Positions 16,570 through 26,089 of a DNA stretch of 54,569 bases are shown piece by piece. Position numbers and translations under genes: made by a program. Origin of the DNA: CAZIDL01 sp964537825 (GTDB lineage: Bacteria > Bacteroidota > Bacteroidia > Flavobacteriales_D > CAYVSK01). The stretch's first letter is position 1. Each line of letters starts with the position of its first letter. The stretch covers positions 1 through 54,569 of the forward strand of contig CAZIDL010000009.1 in NCBI GenBank assembly GCA_964537825.1, written 5' to 3'. Below the pieces are notes generated by a model. It was not told the DNA's origin, did no database searches, and worked only from the letters and a program-made list of their open reading frames with translations.

Positions 16570-17343
16570 ATGCCATCCAGAGTTCTTTCATACTCCCTTG
16601 CATTCCTAGGAATGCTTTTTTTTCCCTTTCTTCTTGGTGCGCAGAAAGCTGATAAAGAAGCGCAAAAGGGGACCGTATATAAGAAGCAGTTCGTCGGGGG
16701 AGCTTTTCTTCACTCCAACGGATGGGGGTTGGAGCTGATCAAAGGGAAGAACCTTACCGTTCATAAAAAGCGGTTGCTCTCCCTCGGGTTCGCCAACATG
16801 AAACATCCCAAGGAGTTCAAGAGTTACAATCCATACTACGAGGATGCCAAAGGCTATTTTTATGGAAAGCTGAACGCCTTCTATTTGTTCCGGCCGAGCA
16901 TGGGTATCAAAAAGGTCCTTTTCGAAAAGATCCGCCCTGGGGGTGTGCAAGTATCTTACGAACTGCTCGCGGGTCCCTCTCTCGGATTGCTCAAACCGAT
17001 CTATCTGGAGATCGGCAAACCGGACGTTCCCTATCAGCGGATCGAGGAAGAACGTTACGATCCCGATGACCATCGGGTTGATAATATTTATGGGCGAGCT
17101 TCGTGGAGCAAAGGGCTCGGCGATATGAAATTCCATCCCGGTCTTTACGGGAAGTTCGGGATGAACTTCGAGTATGCAGGTGATGAGAAGGGCATCCAGG
17201 CCATAGAGACAGGGGTCATGGTGGATGCCTTCTATCAGCGAATACCGATCATGGCCGTGGAAGAAGTAGAGGATGTCTCGAACAAGCGAGTCTTCCTCAA
17301 TTTGTATGTTTGTTTAAAGTACGGGAAGAAATATTACCGCTGA
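16570..17343 (+). CDS. Predicted outer-membrane beta-barrel protein, unknown function
   Basis: 257 residues. A signal peptide (about 1-24, ending FLLGAQ) is followed by alternating polar and aromatic strands, for example QVSYELLAGPSLGLLKPIYLEI and GLYGKFGMNFEYAG, ending in an amphipathic strand FLNLYVCLKYGKKYYR. That pattern suggests a small OM barrel. I do not recognise a named family. Its stop overlaps the lipA start by one base (TGATG), implying translational coupling. TAATTTAG at 16517-16524 may be the -7 box. No cysteine or lipobox suggests a lipoprotein. Confidence 0.7.
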   Translation: MPSRVLSYSLAFLGMLFFPFLLGAQKADKEAQKGTVYKKQFVGGAFLHSNGWGLELIKGKNLTVHKKRLLSLGFANMKHPKEFKSYNPYYEDAKGYFYGKLNAFYLFRPSMGIKKVLFEKIRPGGVQVSYELLAGPSLGLLKPIYLEIGKPDVPYQRIEEERYDPDDHRVDNIYGRASWSKGLGDMKFHPGLYGKFGMNFEYAGDEKGIQAIETGVMVDAFYQRIPIMAVEEVEDVSNKRVFLNLYVCLKYGKKYYR

Positions 17344-18248
17344 TGAGCGTGGATACGAAGACCAAGGAGGAAGCCAACCGAACAAAAGAGCGGAGCGAAG
17401 GGAAGCGGGGCGTGCAAAAGCCCCGTTGGCTCCGCGTCAAGTTACCTACCGGGGAGAATTACAAACGTGTCAGGAGCCTTGTGGATGAGCATGGGCTCCA
17501 CACCATATGCGAGAGCGGAAATTGTCCCAATATGGGGGAGTGCTGGGGCAATGGGACCGCCACCTTCATGATCCTCGGGAACACATGTACGCGCTCTTGC
17601 GGTTTCTGTTCCGTTGCCACCGGCCGTCCGGATGAACCCGATCCATTTGAACCGGCCAAGGTCGCTCGCTCCATCCAGCTCATGGAGATCCAACATGCCG
17701 TGATCACTTCGGTGGACCGTGACGACCTGAAGGATGGAGGTTCCATCAGCTGGGCGAATACGGTCAAAGCGGTACGAAGGAAATGCCCCGGCGTCACCAT
17801 GGAGACCCTTATTCCGGATTTCCAGGGCAAATGGGATAACCTTCAGCGGATCATCGACGTGGCCCCTGAGATCGTTTCCCACAATCTTGAGACGGTCCGC
17901 AGCTTGACCAAGCAGGTCCGTATTCAGGCCAAGTACGATCGGAGCCTCGAAGTGCTCTTTCGATTGAAACGGGCCGGCATGAAGACCAAATCCGGTATCA
18001 TGCTCGGGTTGGGGGAAACGGAGCAGGAGGTGATCGAAACCATGGATGATCTCCGGAGCGTCGGTTGTGATGTGATGACGCTCGGGCAGTATCTCCAGCC
18101 AACCCCGAAGCATCTTCCTGTGCAGGATTTCATCCCGCCTGAGAAATTCGAAGAATACAAAGCGATCGGATTGGAGAAAGGATTCCGCTTCGTCGAAAGC
18201 GGTCCTTTGGTCCGCTCTTCCTATCATGCGGAAAAACACGTCTTTTAA
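17343..18248 (+). CDS. lipA: Lipoyl synthase
   Basis: 301 residues from ATG 17343. The N-terminal auxiliary 4Fe-4S ligands are CESGNCPNMGEC. The radical-SAM cluster motif is CTRSCGFC, followed by VTSVDRDDL, LIPDFQG and SGIMLGLGETEQEV. The C-terminal RSSYHAEKHVF carries the conserved RSSYHA serine that ligates the auxiliary cluster. LipA inserts two sulfurs into octanoyl groups on the E2 subunits of 2-oxoacid dehydrogenases. ATG 17343 overlaps the upstream stop; the frame extends to 17310 but only inside the neighbour. The N-terminus is basic and Lys/Arg rich for about 30 residues. Confidence 0.96.
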   Translation: MSVDTKTKEEANRTKERSEGKRGVQKPRWLRVKLPTGENYKRVRSLVDEHGLHTICESGNCPNMGECWGNGTATFMILGNTCTRSCGFCSVATGRPDEPDPFEPAKVARSIQLMEIQHAVITSVDRDDLKDGGSISWANTVKAVRRKCPGVTMETLIPDFQGKWDNLQRIIDVAPEIVSHNLETVRSLTKQVRIQAKYDRSLEVLFRLKRAGMKTKSGIMLGLGETEQEVIETMDDLRSVGCDVMTLGQYLQPTPKHLPVQDFIPPEKFEEYKAIGLEKGFRFVESGPLVRSSYHAEKHVF

Positions 18249-18315
18249 AACGCTTTTTTGCGGGCATTTTTTCTTATAATTGCCCATCATTCGTCGTCTT
18301 GAAACAATCACCATT

Positions 18316-21210
18316 ATGCAGGTTCGCCGATCGATCCCGTTCTTAACCTCCCTCGCATGCATATTTGTCGCTTCAGGGGCTTATTTTCTTATAGGGAACG
18401 GTGAAAAGCAGTATGAACCTCGTGAAGGAGAACTCCTTGGAGAGGCTGCATCTGGCTATAAAGGGGCTGTAGAATATTACAAGGCTATTCGTCAGGGGAT
18501 AACGGGTAAAAAAGTCCGTCAGACCCGTAAGGCCGTTAAGGAATTCAGTGGCCAGAAAGCCGGTTCTTTGGATATCGATTGGTCCAGCGAAGGGCCGGTC
18601 AACCAAGGGGGGCGGACCCGGTCGATCCTGATCATGAAGGGTGATAGCTCGAATATGCTTGCGGGTGGTGTTTCTGGTGGTGTTTGGAAATCGAATGATA
18701 AGGGTAAGAATTGGAGGCGTTTGCCGGCTTTTGATGAGGAGGTCATCGTTTCCAGTATGGCGCAATTGAATAACGGTGATGTTTACGTGGCCACTGGTTC
18801 TGTACATGAGTCTGGGAATAGTGGACCAAATAGTGGACAAGGAGGAAGTGGTTTCATGGGAAGGGGACTCTATTCTTCTAGCGATGGAGGGAATAGCTTT
18901 CAATTGGTATCTGGAACCCGTCCGGATAGCAACAAGACGTCCGATCCCTGGGCATTTATCAACGATATTGCCTCCGATCCCGGGGCTCAAAATAAGTTAT
19001 TGATCGCTGCTAGTGGAGGGCTAAGTCGGTATGATCCGAGCAATGGTTCCTTCACCAACTTGGGAGTAAGTACTGCGAGTTCGGTCGATGCTTCTTCCGA
19101 TGGGGATCACATCCTTGCCAGCAATACCGGAGGAGGAGTTCATCTTTCCACCGATGGAGGGAGCAACTTTGAAGAACTGACGTTCGGCGTTAATAGTCCC
19201 CTTCCGGATAATACAGGCGGGCGAGCTGAAGTCGCTGTGAGCCCCACCGATAAGGATTACATGTACGTGGTGTTCACCTCCGGCGGTTTTCTACATAGCG
19301 TTCATATGACCAAGAATGGAGGGGATAGTTGGCATGAGATCGCTGGTGGAGGAAGTGGCAGTTTTAAGCCCTTCAATAATGGCCTTTTCGGTCAAGCGGA
19401 TTACGATAATGTTATTTCAGTTAAACCCGGGAGTCCCGGGACGATCGTGCTCGGAGGGGTCACGCTCTGGAAATGGAAGAACACACCGACCCAGTTCGAT
19501 CCTTATGCGGGGCAGTGGTCAAAACTCGCGACCAATAATGGCTTTCCTGCTTCTGTCCCGTTCTATGTTCATGCGGACATTCACGCCTTTGCCTGGGCTA
19601 GCGCTTCTGAGCTTTATATAGGCACCGACGGTGGTGTTTTCGTTTCTGATGATAACCTGGAGACCTTCCTTCCCTCCAATCGAGGTTATGTCACTACTCA
19701 GTTCTATTCTGTAGAGTTCAGTCCCAGTGACCAGATCCTTGGAGGAACCCAGGATAACGGCACCATTTATCTTGATCGGAAAGGAAGATGGGATTACGGT
19801 GATGAAGTTCGGGGAGGAGATGGCTTTGCCAGTGAAATATCCCAGATGGACCCATCCGTGCTTTTCGCTACAACCTATGGGAATCAACCCCTTCCTAGTG
19901 ACTATGTTCAACGAAGCGAGAACGGGGGAGGCCAGATCAGCAATTTCCTGAATTCCTCTGATTTCAACTTGGTGGAGGGATTCCATTCCAATATTCGGCT
20001 CTTTGAAGACCCCAATGACACTGATAGCAAGGATTCGGTGGAATATATTAACACGAGATCGGATTCCAGTACGATCTACCAAGGAGATACGATCCGATAT
20101 AAGAGCCAAACACTTCAAAAGGAAGTGAAGGGGACATTGCCAGTGGATTCGCTGCCCTATGGTGATACAACCCTGGTCCAGGATCCCGTCCAATCCCTTT
20201 TCGCGTTCACAGCGGAAGATCAGGGGAATGTTTCCGTTTATCTTACCCGGGATGCTTTGCGATTGACCAAGAGTCAGGTTAATGCTCATCCCGTTCGATC
20301 GGTGAGCTATCCCGGAGCTGTGAATTGCTATGCTTTTTCTCCCGATGGTAATTACCTCTGGATAGGTACCATGAACGGGAGTGTTTACCGAGTATCCGGG
20401 CTTGATAGCGCCTATAATGCGACTCAATTCCAGAATGAGGTCACATCCAAGGAGGTTCTGGACACCAACCCTGCTCCCTCTTCTCCGGTCTCTGGCATCG
20501 ATGTGGACCATAACGACCCGGACCACGTAGCCGTATCCTTTAGTGGATATGATGATAAGAATAAGGTTTGGCAGACTTTCGATGCTACCTCTTCCTCACC
20601 TTCTTTCAACTGCATTTGGAAAACTTCGACCACCAATTTGAGCGATGGATTGGCTCAAATGCCTGTTTACGATGTGATCATCGAACGGGACGATCCCAAC
20701 GTTCTTTTGGTAGGTACCGAATACGGGGTCTATGCTTCTGATGATGGAGGTAATACATGGGCTCCACAGAACGATGATGCGCTAGGCCATACGCCGGTCT
20801 TTGACATCGAACAGCAAAAGCTGACCTGGGATGAAGGAGCGAAAAATCCCGGGTATATATATCTCGGTACTCATGGCCGAGGTTTCTTTAAGAGCGACGA
20901 CTTCAAGTCGATCAAGCCTGAGGATAATGTGAAGGCAGGAAAGGAGGATCCGTATGCATCTTTCGATATCCATCCGAATCCTGCTTCTGAGCGTACCTTC
21001 ATCTCTTTCTCAGAAGTGTCTGCCAAGGAGATGCGGATCAGTATTTATGACCTGAAGGGTAAGAAGGTGAGTGATCTGGGGTCGAAAAGGGTCCAAGGTT
21101 CGGACCCCGAGGTCCGGCTGGATGTGGGCGACCTGAACGAAGGGGTCTACATCCTTCGTGCTCGGTCCGATGACTTCGACCGTACCGGCAAGTTGGTCAT
21201 TAGTCGCTAA
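18316..21210 (+). CDS. T9SS-exported BNR/sortilin-type beta-propeller protein
   Basis: 964 residues from ATG 18316. A signal peptide (hydrophobic about 8-26) is followed by many BNR or VPS10-like blades, such as GGVWKSNDKGKNW, GLYSSSDGGNSF and GVYASDDGGNTWAP. These form one or two propellers typical of sialidase/sortilin folds, though no catalytic sialidase set is evident. The C-terminal 75 residues (FDIHPNPASERTFISF, then ISIYDLKGKKV, LNEGVYILRARS, and TGKLVISR at the end) are a type A T9SS sorting domain, so the protein should be secreted across the outer membrane and possibly anchored by A-LPS. TATAATTG at 18275-18282 may be the -7 box. Codon use looks less GC-rich than in neighbours. Confidence 0.85.
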   Translation: MQVRRSIPFLTSLACIFVASGAYFLIGNGEKQYEPREGELLGEAASGYKGAVEYYKAIRQGITGKKVRQTRKAVKEFSGQKAGSLDIDWSSEGPVNQGGRTRSILIMKGDSSNMLAGGVSGGVWKSNDKGKNWRRLPAFDEEVIVSSMAQLNNGDVYVATGSVHESGNSGPNSGQGGSGFMGRGLYSSSDGGNSFQLVSGTRPDSNKTSDPWAFINDIASDPGAQNKLLIAASGGLSRYDPSNGSFTNLGVSTASSVDASSDGDHILASNTGGGVHLSTDGGSNFEELTFGVNSPLPDNTGGRAEVAVSPTDKDYMYVVFTSGGFLHSVHMTKNGGDSWHEIAGGGSGSFKPFNNGLFGQADYDNVISVKPGSPGTIVLGGVTLWKWKNTPTQFDPYAGQWSKLATNNGFPASVPFYVHADIHAFAWASASELYIGTDGGVFVSDDNLETFLPSNRGYVTTQFYSVEFSPSDQILGGTQDNGTIYLDRKGRWDYGDEVRGGDGFASEISQMDPSVLFATTYGNQPLPSDYVQRSENGGGQISNFLNSSDFNLVEGFHSNIRLFEDPNDTDSKDSVEYINTRSDSSTIYQGDTIRYKSQTLQKEVKGTLPVDSLPYGDTTLVQDPVQSLFAFTAEDQGNVSVYLTRDALRLTKSQVNAHPVRSVSYPGAVNCYAFSPDGNYLWIGTMNGSVYRVSGLDSAYNATQFQNEVTSKEVLDTNPAPSSPVSGIDVDHNDPDHVAVSFSGYDDKNKVWQTFDATSSSPSFNCIWKTSTTNLSDGLAQMPVYDVIIERDDPNVLLVGTEYGVYASDDGGNTWAPQNDDALGHTPVFDIEQQKLTWDEGAKNPGYIYLGTHGRGFFKSDDFKSIKPEDNVKAGKEDPYASFDIHPNPASERTFISFSEVSAKEMRISIYDLKGKKVSDLGSKRVQGSDPEVRLDVGDLNEGVYILRARSDDFDRTGKLVISR

Positions 21211-21256
21211 TAGACCGTCCCTGATGCTCAGGATACCCTGAGCCAGAGGAAAAGGC

Positions 21257-22246
21257 ATGATCCGTGTCGGCATAAACGGTTTTGGGCGGATCGGAAGGAT
21301 GTGTGCCCGGATCTTATCGAATAGGGGATCGATCCAACTCGCTGCGATCAACGATCCCACCGACGCCAAGACCCTCCGACACCTTTTTAAATACGATTCG
21401 GTCCACGGTCCCTTTCAAGGGGAGGTGTGGGAGGATGGGAGTTCCCTTTCGATAGAGGGGGGGTCCGTTCCCCTTTATCAAGAAAATGACCCTGCATCGG
21501 TCCCTTGGGAAGAGGCTGAGATAGATGTAGTGATCGAATCCAGCGGGCTTTTCCTGACGCGGGAAAGTGCGGGTGGACACCTAAAAAGAGGGGTCGACCG
21601 AGTGATCCTTTCTGCTCCGCCTAAGGATGATAGCATCCCTATGGTCGTGAAGGGGATCGAAGAGGAACGCCTTCAAGGAGATGAACCGATCGTCTCTAAC
21701 GCCTCCTGTACGACCAATTCGGCGGCTCCTATGATCGATCTGATCGATAGGGTCGCAGGCATCCAAAGAGGTTATATCACCACGGTCCATTCCTACACTA
21801 TGGATCAAAGGCTACACGACTCCCCCCATCAGGACCTCAGAAGGGCTAGAGCAGCTGCAGAGTCCATCGTTCCTACGACCACTGGTGCTGCAAAGGCCAT
21901 TACCCGCGTTTTCCCTCATCTGGACCTTAAAATGGGGGGTTGCGGGATCCGGGTTCCGGTCCCGGATGGCTCGCTCACGGATATCACCTGTTTAGTGGAG
22001 CAAGAGGTGGAGGCTGAGCGGCTCGATGAACTTTTTAAAGAAGCCGCGCAAGGAAGGATGAAAGGGATACTCCGGTATGAAGGGGATCCTATCGTTTCCC
22101 GGGATATCATCGGTGATCCGAATTCCTGTATCTACGATTCCAAGCTGACATCTGTGGTTGGAAACCTCGTGAAAGTGGTGGGCTGGTACGACAATGAAGT
22201 GGGGTATTCCAATCGTTTGATCGAACTAGTGGAAGCCTCCTGTTGA
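21257..22246 (+). CDS. gap: Glyceraldehyde-3-phosphate dehydrogenase, type I
   Basis: 329 residues. The NAD-binding start is VGINGFGRIGRMCARI. The Asp in AINDPTD after strand 2 favours NAD over NADP. Catalytic Cys is in SNASCTTN near residue 150 and His in TTVHSYTMDQ. PTTTGAAKAI and the C-terminal WYDNEVGYSNRL complete the family. It oxidises glyceraldehyde-3-phosphate in glycolysis or works in reverse in gluconeogenesis. The ATG follows AGAGGAAAAGG, one of the clearer ribosome-binding sites in the window. It ends 4 bp from the convergent lpxH. Confidence 0.95.
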   Translation: MIRVGINGFGRIGRMCARILSNRGSIQLAAINDPTDAKTLRHLFKYDSVHGPFQGEVWEDGSSLSIEGGSVPLYQENDPASVPWEEAEIDVVIESSGLFLTRESAGGHLKRGVDRVILSAPPKDDSIPMVVKGIEEERLQGDEPIVSNASCTTNSAAPMIDLIDRVAGIQRGYITTVHSYTMDQRLHDSPHQDLRRARAAAESIVPTTTGAAKAITRVFPHLDLKMGGCGIRVPVPDGSLTDITCLVEQEVEAERLDELFKEAAQGRMKGILRYEGDPIVSRDIIGDPNSCIYDSKLTSVVGNLVKVVGWYDNEVGYSNRLIELVEASC

Positions 22247-22250
22247 GTGG

Positions 22251-23003
22251 TTATCCTTCGAAGTATTCCAGCGTTAGCTCCTCTCCATCGAAACGCGCGT
22301 AGCTGTTGTAGTGCAGCCAATCCCCCAGGTTGATGTAACGTGCGCTCCCCTTTGTCCCTTTAAGAGGGATATCGAGGGGGAGGTGGCGGTGACCGAAGAT
22401 GAAATAATCGAAATGTTGCTCGGCGAGCACGCTCTTGCAATATTGGACCAACCATTCATCGGCCTCTCCCAGGTATTCCTCTTCTCCTGCCTCTCTGCTC
22501 GTTTTCGAAAAATAATGGGCGATAGGTAGTCCGATATCCGGATGGATCCACCGGTAGAGCCATTGGCTGACCCGGTTCCGAAAGACGCTTTTGATGAACT
22601 TATAACCCCGATCCCCAGGTCCCAGTCCATCTCCATGCCCCAGCAGAAAGCGTTTCCCTTTCAATTCCGTACGGAGAGGATCCCGATAAAGGGTCATCCC
22701 CACTTCGCGGGGGAGATGCTCGAAGACCCACATATCATGGTTTCCGGTAAAGTAGTGGATCGGGATCCCTTCGTCCGCCAATTCCGCCAGGCGCCCCAAA
22801 AGCCTTATGAAACCCTTAGGAGCCACTTTTTTGTATTCGAACCACATGTCGAAGATGTCGCCGAGGAGGTAAAGTTCCTCCATGTCGGGGCGGCAAGCAT
22901 CGATCCAGCGCACGAAACGCTTCTCCCGGTCGGAACTGCTTTTTACATCCGGAGCCCCGAGGTGGAGGTCTGAAGCGAAATATATCTTGCCGTTACCTTT
23001 CAA
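22251..23003 (-). CDS. lpxH: UDP-2,3-diacylglucosamine diphosphatase LpxH
   Basis: 250 residues of the calcineurin-like phosphoesterase fold. The five metal motifs are all present: ASDLHLG, LLGDIFDMW, TGNHDMW, LGHGDG and FGHRHLP. With the RxxK-like basic middle region and length this fits LpxH, which hydrolyses UDP-2,3-diacylglucosamine to lipid X in lipid A synthesis at the inner membrane. The only possible start is a TTG at 23003 that overlaps the stop of the M1 peptidase gene (TTGA), so the two are translationally coupled. The annotation as LpxH rather than another metallophosphatase is from motif order and context. Confidence 0.88.
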   Translation of the reverse strand: MKGNGKIYFASDLHLGAPDVKSSSDREKRFVRWIDACRPDMEELYLLGDIFDMWFEYKKVAPKGFIRLLGRLAELADEGIPIHYFTGNHDMWVFEHLPREVGMTLYRDPLRTELKGKRFLLGHGDGLGPGDRGYKFIKSVFRNRVSQWLYRWIHPDIGLPIAHYFSKTSREAGEEEYLGEADEWLVQYCKSVLAEQHFDYFIFGHRHLPLDIPLKGTKGSARYINLGDWLHYNSYARFDGEELTLEYFEG

Positions 23004-26000
23004 AGGCTATGTGTCCGGAGTCTTTCGAATAGATCGAGCCGGTCGAGCCTTAGTTCGAACCGGATACGTTCGGCCGGTCCGATCCCATTGAGCTCGTGTT
23101 CGTCCTCGATCCTAGAAGAAAATAGTACAGGGAAATGGACTTCAGCGATGTCCTCGAAAAGAGAAAGGCTCACTCCTGCTTCGTAAAGGTGAAGCGGATC
23201 TTCTGAGAAAGCGGAAGGAGCCCATCCCTGGTTGAAAAAGAGCTTGAGTGCTGGCCGGTCCGGAAAAGGGAGTTCGACGTCAAGTCCCATCGAGGCGATC
23301 CATTCGTTGGAGCTTCCGTAAGCAGTAGGTATGTACAGGCCTCCTTCACTACGGGTGAATTGTTGGCTCAAAACGCCACTTCGCTTTCCCCTTCCGAAGA
23401 AATAGTGTTCGAAAAGAAAGTCCTGTGAAGGGTCTCTTCCGTTCATCTGCCAATTGTAAACCGGGTTTTTGTGACCGTTGCGCAAAAACTCACCTCCGAA
23501 AAGGCGAAGGGTGATATCGTCCTGATCCTCGTTGTAACTAAAAGAAGCTTCCCATCGTCCGCTTATACGGGTGAACTGCTCATGATGAAGGGCTTTGATC
23601 TCAGCCTCCATGGGTAATAAAGGATCTGAACGTTCCCAATGTTGTGCGATGGAATAGTAAAATTCCGTTCCATCCAGAAGCGCAGAGCCATTCTCCTTTT
23701 CTTTATCGCTGATCGTCCGGATCGCAGGGGCCTCGAGTTTCGTTCGGTGCCGGTTCGGCGAGCGGGGATCCCCTTTCTCGTACCAAAGCTCGAGCGAAGG
23801 ACTGAGCCGTTCGTAGTATCCCCCATTGCCATAAATGTCCGTGTAGGAAAAGCGTTTAGCACTTACGCTGAAACGGAGATGATCGAGGAGGGGAGAATCG
23901 TCCCACCAAGCATTCCATCCGAAAGAAGCAAGACCCGTGATGCGCTTGCTCTTCCATCCGTACATCGGGGCCAGGGCGATGTCGAAGGGTTCAGCGATGA
24001 CCCCCTGATCATGGATCCCGATACCGGTCATGAACCCATCGTTGCTGTTCCATCCCAAGCTCGGGAAAAGGTAAAGTTCGTCCTTCGGAGGATCCTTCAG
24101 TCCAATGACAGGTTTCAAGCTCAAACCCTCTTGTCTCGGGAACAAGGGGGAACGGTTGTTATAGCGGTTGTTCCTTCGGTCGATCTCGGGGATCTTCTCT
24201 TTTCCATCGACCCCAAAAGCCTTGACCTGCCCGGTATGATAGGGGAGCTGGATCGTACGTTGATCCTTTAGCCCTTCGATCCATTTTTCCTCGACCATGG
24301 TATCCGCTTGGATCACTGTTAAGGGAAAAGGAGCGGTGATGTCCCCATTGTTCTTCATCGTTACTTTATAGCGATCGCCATAGCGGAAACGTTCCGACTT
24401 TCCCGCTTTTTTCATTTTCATATCGATCTCCCCCGTAGTGTGAAGGAAGCCCTGAAAAAAAGGTGATAGATCCTTTTCGGTCCGGGAAGTAAAGGCTCTT
24501 TTTAGATCGGCCGGCTCGGGATGTGAGAAGCGTTCCTCATCGTAATAGCTTCTTACGGCTCGGTCGACGGTCTCTCTGCCAAGGTATTGTTCCAGGTAGT
24601 CGAACAGCAAAGCTCCTTTGGAATAGACCATCGCTCCGTAATTGCTGGACGTGAAGGAAGTGGCGGGTAGGGATATGGCTTGGTCCCCTTCCTGGGCTGC
24701 TATCAATTTGTATTGGAGGTAGTGTTGGTACATGGGGTCCTTGTCCTCGATACCAAGGTATTCGATGATAGCTTTGGGAAGAACCCCCGCAAAAGGGCCC
24801 AGATCAGGGTGGACGGTTTCCATGTAACGGTTTTCGTAGTAGCTGTTCAGTCCTTCGTCCATCCAGGGATGCCGCCGTTCGTTGGTGGCTAGGGTGGCTT
24901 GGAACCAATTGTGTCCCACTTCGTGGGCGATCACGCGTTCGAGCATCAGGCCGGAGTTCACAGGTCCGATCACGGAAACGCCTGGATATTCCATTCCGCC
25001 TCCCTCTCCGCTTTGGCTACTGACAACGCTTATCCGGTCGTGGGGATAGGGGCCTACCCACAACGAATAATAATAAAGGGCTCGTTCCAGGTATCTCATG
25101 CTATGCTTCCAGAGGTCGGCTTGATGATCGGTAAAAAAGACCCTGGCCATTACCGTTCGTTCCGAGCGGGGAAGGGGGATCTTTTTCTGGAGGACCCGAT
25201 AGCGTTTATCGGCGAACCATGCAAAATCCGTCACGCTGTCGGCCCGATAATGAAGGGTCTTCATTTGCTTCGATGAAGCGGGGAATGAGGTTTCCTCCGG
25301 GAAACTGTCCCTTTCGCTCGTCTTTCGGGCGATCCGGGATAATCGCTTGCGCTCCTTCCCGTCCCCAACAAGTTTGCCCGTAGCTCCAACCGTATAGTTG
25401 GCCGGAAGGGTGATCTTCACGTCATAGGAACCGAATTCGTTGTAGAATTCTCCTTGTTTGAGGTAGGGCATCGTATGCCAACCGTTCTGATCGTAAACGG
25501 CGGGTTTGGGGTACCATTGGGTTATCCTAAAGGCATCTTCTTCAGTGCCCATCCGGGAGAAGGCCGCGTCAGGGATCTTTACTCGAAAGTCGACCTTGAC
25601 CTCGATGCTGTCCCCGGGGTTCAGGGGATCGTTGAGGAGCAGGTGGCCGATATCAGGATGTTTATCATCCCGGTAGAACGGGATATTTTTCCCTTCTGCC
25701 CTGAAATGGAGAGAGTCCATGCTCCCTCTTTCTTCTTCAGAAGCGTAGTAGAGTGAAAGGTCGCCATGCTCCCGCAACTGCTGGCTCAGAGCTGTGTTGT
25801 GCTCGCTATAGGCTTCAGGCCATAGATGAAGGTAGATGCATTGGAGTTGTGTATTGGAGCGGTTCACGTATCGAAAGCTCCCTTTTCCATGGAGCATGTT
25901 CGCCTCGTCATCCAGGCGAACCCTGATCCGGTGGTCGACACGTTGCCCTACTTGGGATTGCCCTTTGCTCGCAAGAGCGAAGAGTGCGAGAATGCACCCT

Positions 26001-26032
26001 CCTGTAATACGGATGAAGGGAAACCGGAACAT
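23000..26032 (-). CDS. M1-family metallopeptidase with C-terminal barrel-like region
   Basis: 1010 residues. The signal peptide is about 1-25. An M1 N-terminal beta domain leads to the gluzincin site HEVGHNW near residue 367, with the third zinc ligand in DEGLNSYYENRY 18-19 residues on. The substrate motif GGGMEYPG (a GxMEN-like form) lies just before. The peptidase part ends near 600. The remaining 400 residues alternate aromatic amphipathic strands (ELYLFPSLGWNSND, APMYGWKSKRITGLASFGW, YIPTAYGSSNEWIASMGLDV) and look like an outer-membrane barrel. It would be an aminopeptidase held at the outer membrane. A palindrome overlaps its probable promoter (26041-26065). Confidence 0.85.
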   Translation of the reverse strand: MFRFPFIRITGGCILALFALASKGQSQVGQRVDHRIRVRLDDEANMLHGKGSFRYVNRSNTQLQCIYLHLWPEAYSEHNTALSQQLREHGDLSLYYASEEERGSMDSLHFRAEGKNIPFYRDDKHPDIGHLLLNDPLNPGDSIEVKVDFRVKIPDAAFSRMGTEEDAFRITQWYPKPAVYDQNGWHTMPYLKQGEFYNEFGSYDVKITLPANYTVGATGKLVGDGKERKRLSRIARKTSERDSFPEETSFPASSKQMKTLHYRADSVTDFAWFADKRYRVLQKKIPLPRSERTVMARVFFTDHQADLWKHSMRYLERALYYYSLWVGPYPHDRISVVSSQSGEGGGMEYPGVSVIGPVNSGLMLERVIAHEVGHNWFQATLATNERRHPWMDEGLNSYYENRYMETVHPDLGPFAGVLPKAIIEYLGIEDKDPMYQHYLQYKLIAAQEGDQAISLPATSFTSSNYGAMVYSKGALLFDYLEQYLGRETVDRAVRSYYDEERFSHPEPADLKRAFTSRTEKDLSPFFQGFLHTTGEIDMKMKKAGKSERFRYGDRYKVTMKNNGDITAPFPLTVIQADTMVEEKWIEGLKDQRTIQLPYHTGQVKAFGVDGKEKIPEIDRRNNRYNNRSPLFPRQEGLSLKPVIGLKDPPKDELYLFPSLGWNSNDGFMTGIGIHDQGVIAEPFDIALAPMYGWKSKRITGLASFGWNAWWDDSPLLDHLRFSVSAKRFSYTDIYGNGGYYERLSPSLELWYEKGDPRSPNRHRTKLEAPAIRTISDKEKENGSALLDGTEFYYSIAQHWERSDPLLPMEAEIKALHHEQFTRISGRWEASFSYNEDQDDITLRLFGGEFLRNGHKNPVYNWQMNGRDPSQDFLFEHYFFGRGKRSGVLSQQFTRSEGGLYIPTAYGSSNEWIASMGLDVELPFPDRPALKLFFNQGWAPSAFSEDPLHLYEAGVSLSLFEDIAEVHFPVLFSSRIEDEHELNGIGPAERIRFELRLDRLDLFERLRTHSL

Positions 26033-26040
26033 GGACCTTT

Positions 26041-26065
26041 CGATCGATCGAAGATAGATCGATCG
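26041..26065. promoter_or_regulatory. 9-bp GATC-type palindrome over the M1 peptidase promoter
   Basis: CGATCGATC (26041-26049) and GATCGATCG (26057-26065) are perfect inverted arms around a 7-nt spacer. On the minus strand a TATCTTCG box (26055-26048), one mismatch from TAnnTTTG, sits mostly in the spacer, 15 bp before the peptidase ATG. No T-run follows, so an operator is likelier than a terminator. Confidence 0.5.
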
Positions 26066-26089
26066 GAAGGATGAGCGGAACTTCGGAAC

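Noticed and set aside
18249..18282. Possible terminator after lipA
   Set aside because: Only a 3-bp CGC/GCG pairing is possible around the T-run; more likely part of the promoter region of the next gene.
19519..20526. A 335-codon minus-strand frame inside the BNR protein
   Set aside because: Antisense to repeated propeller blades with no independent start region or homology-like motif.
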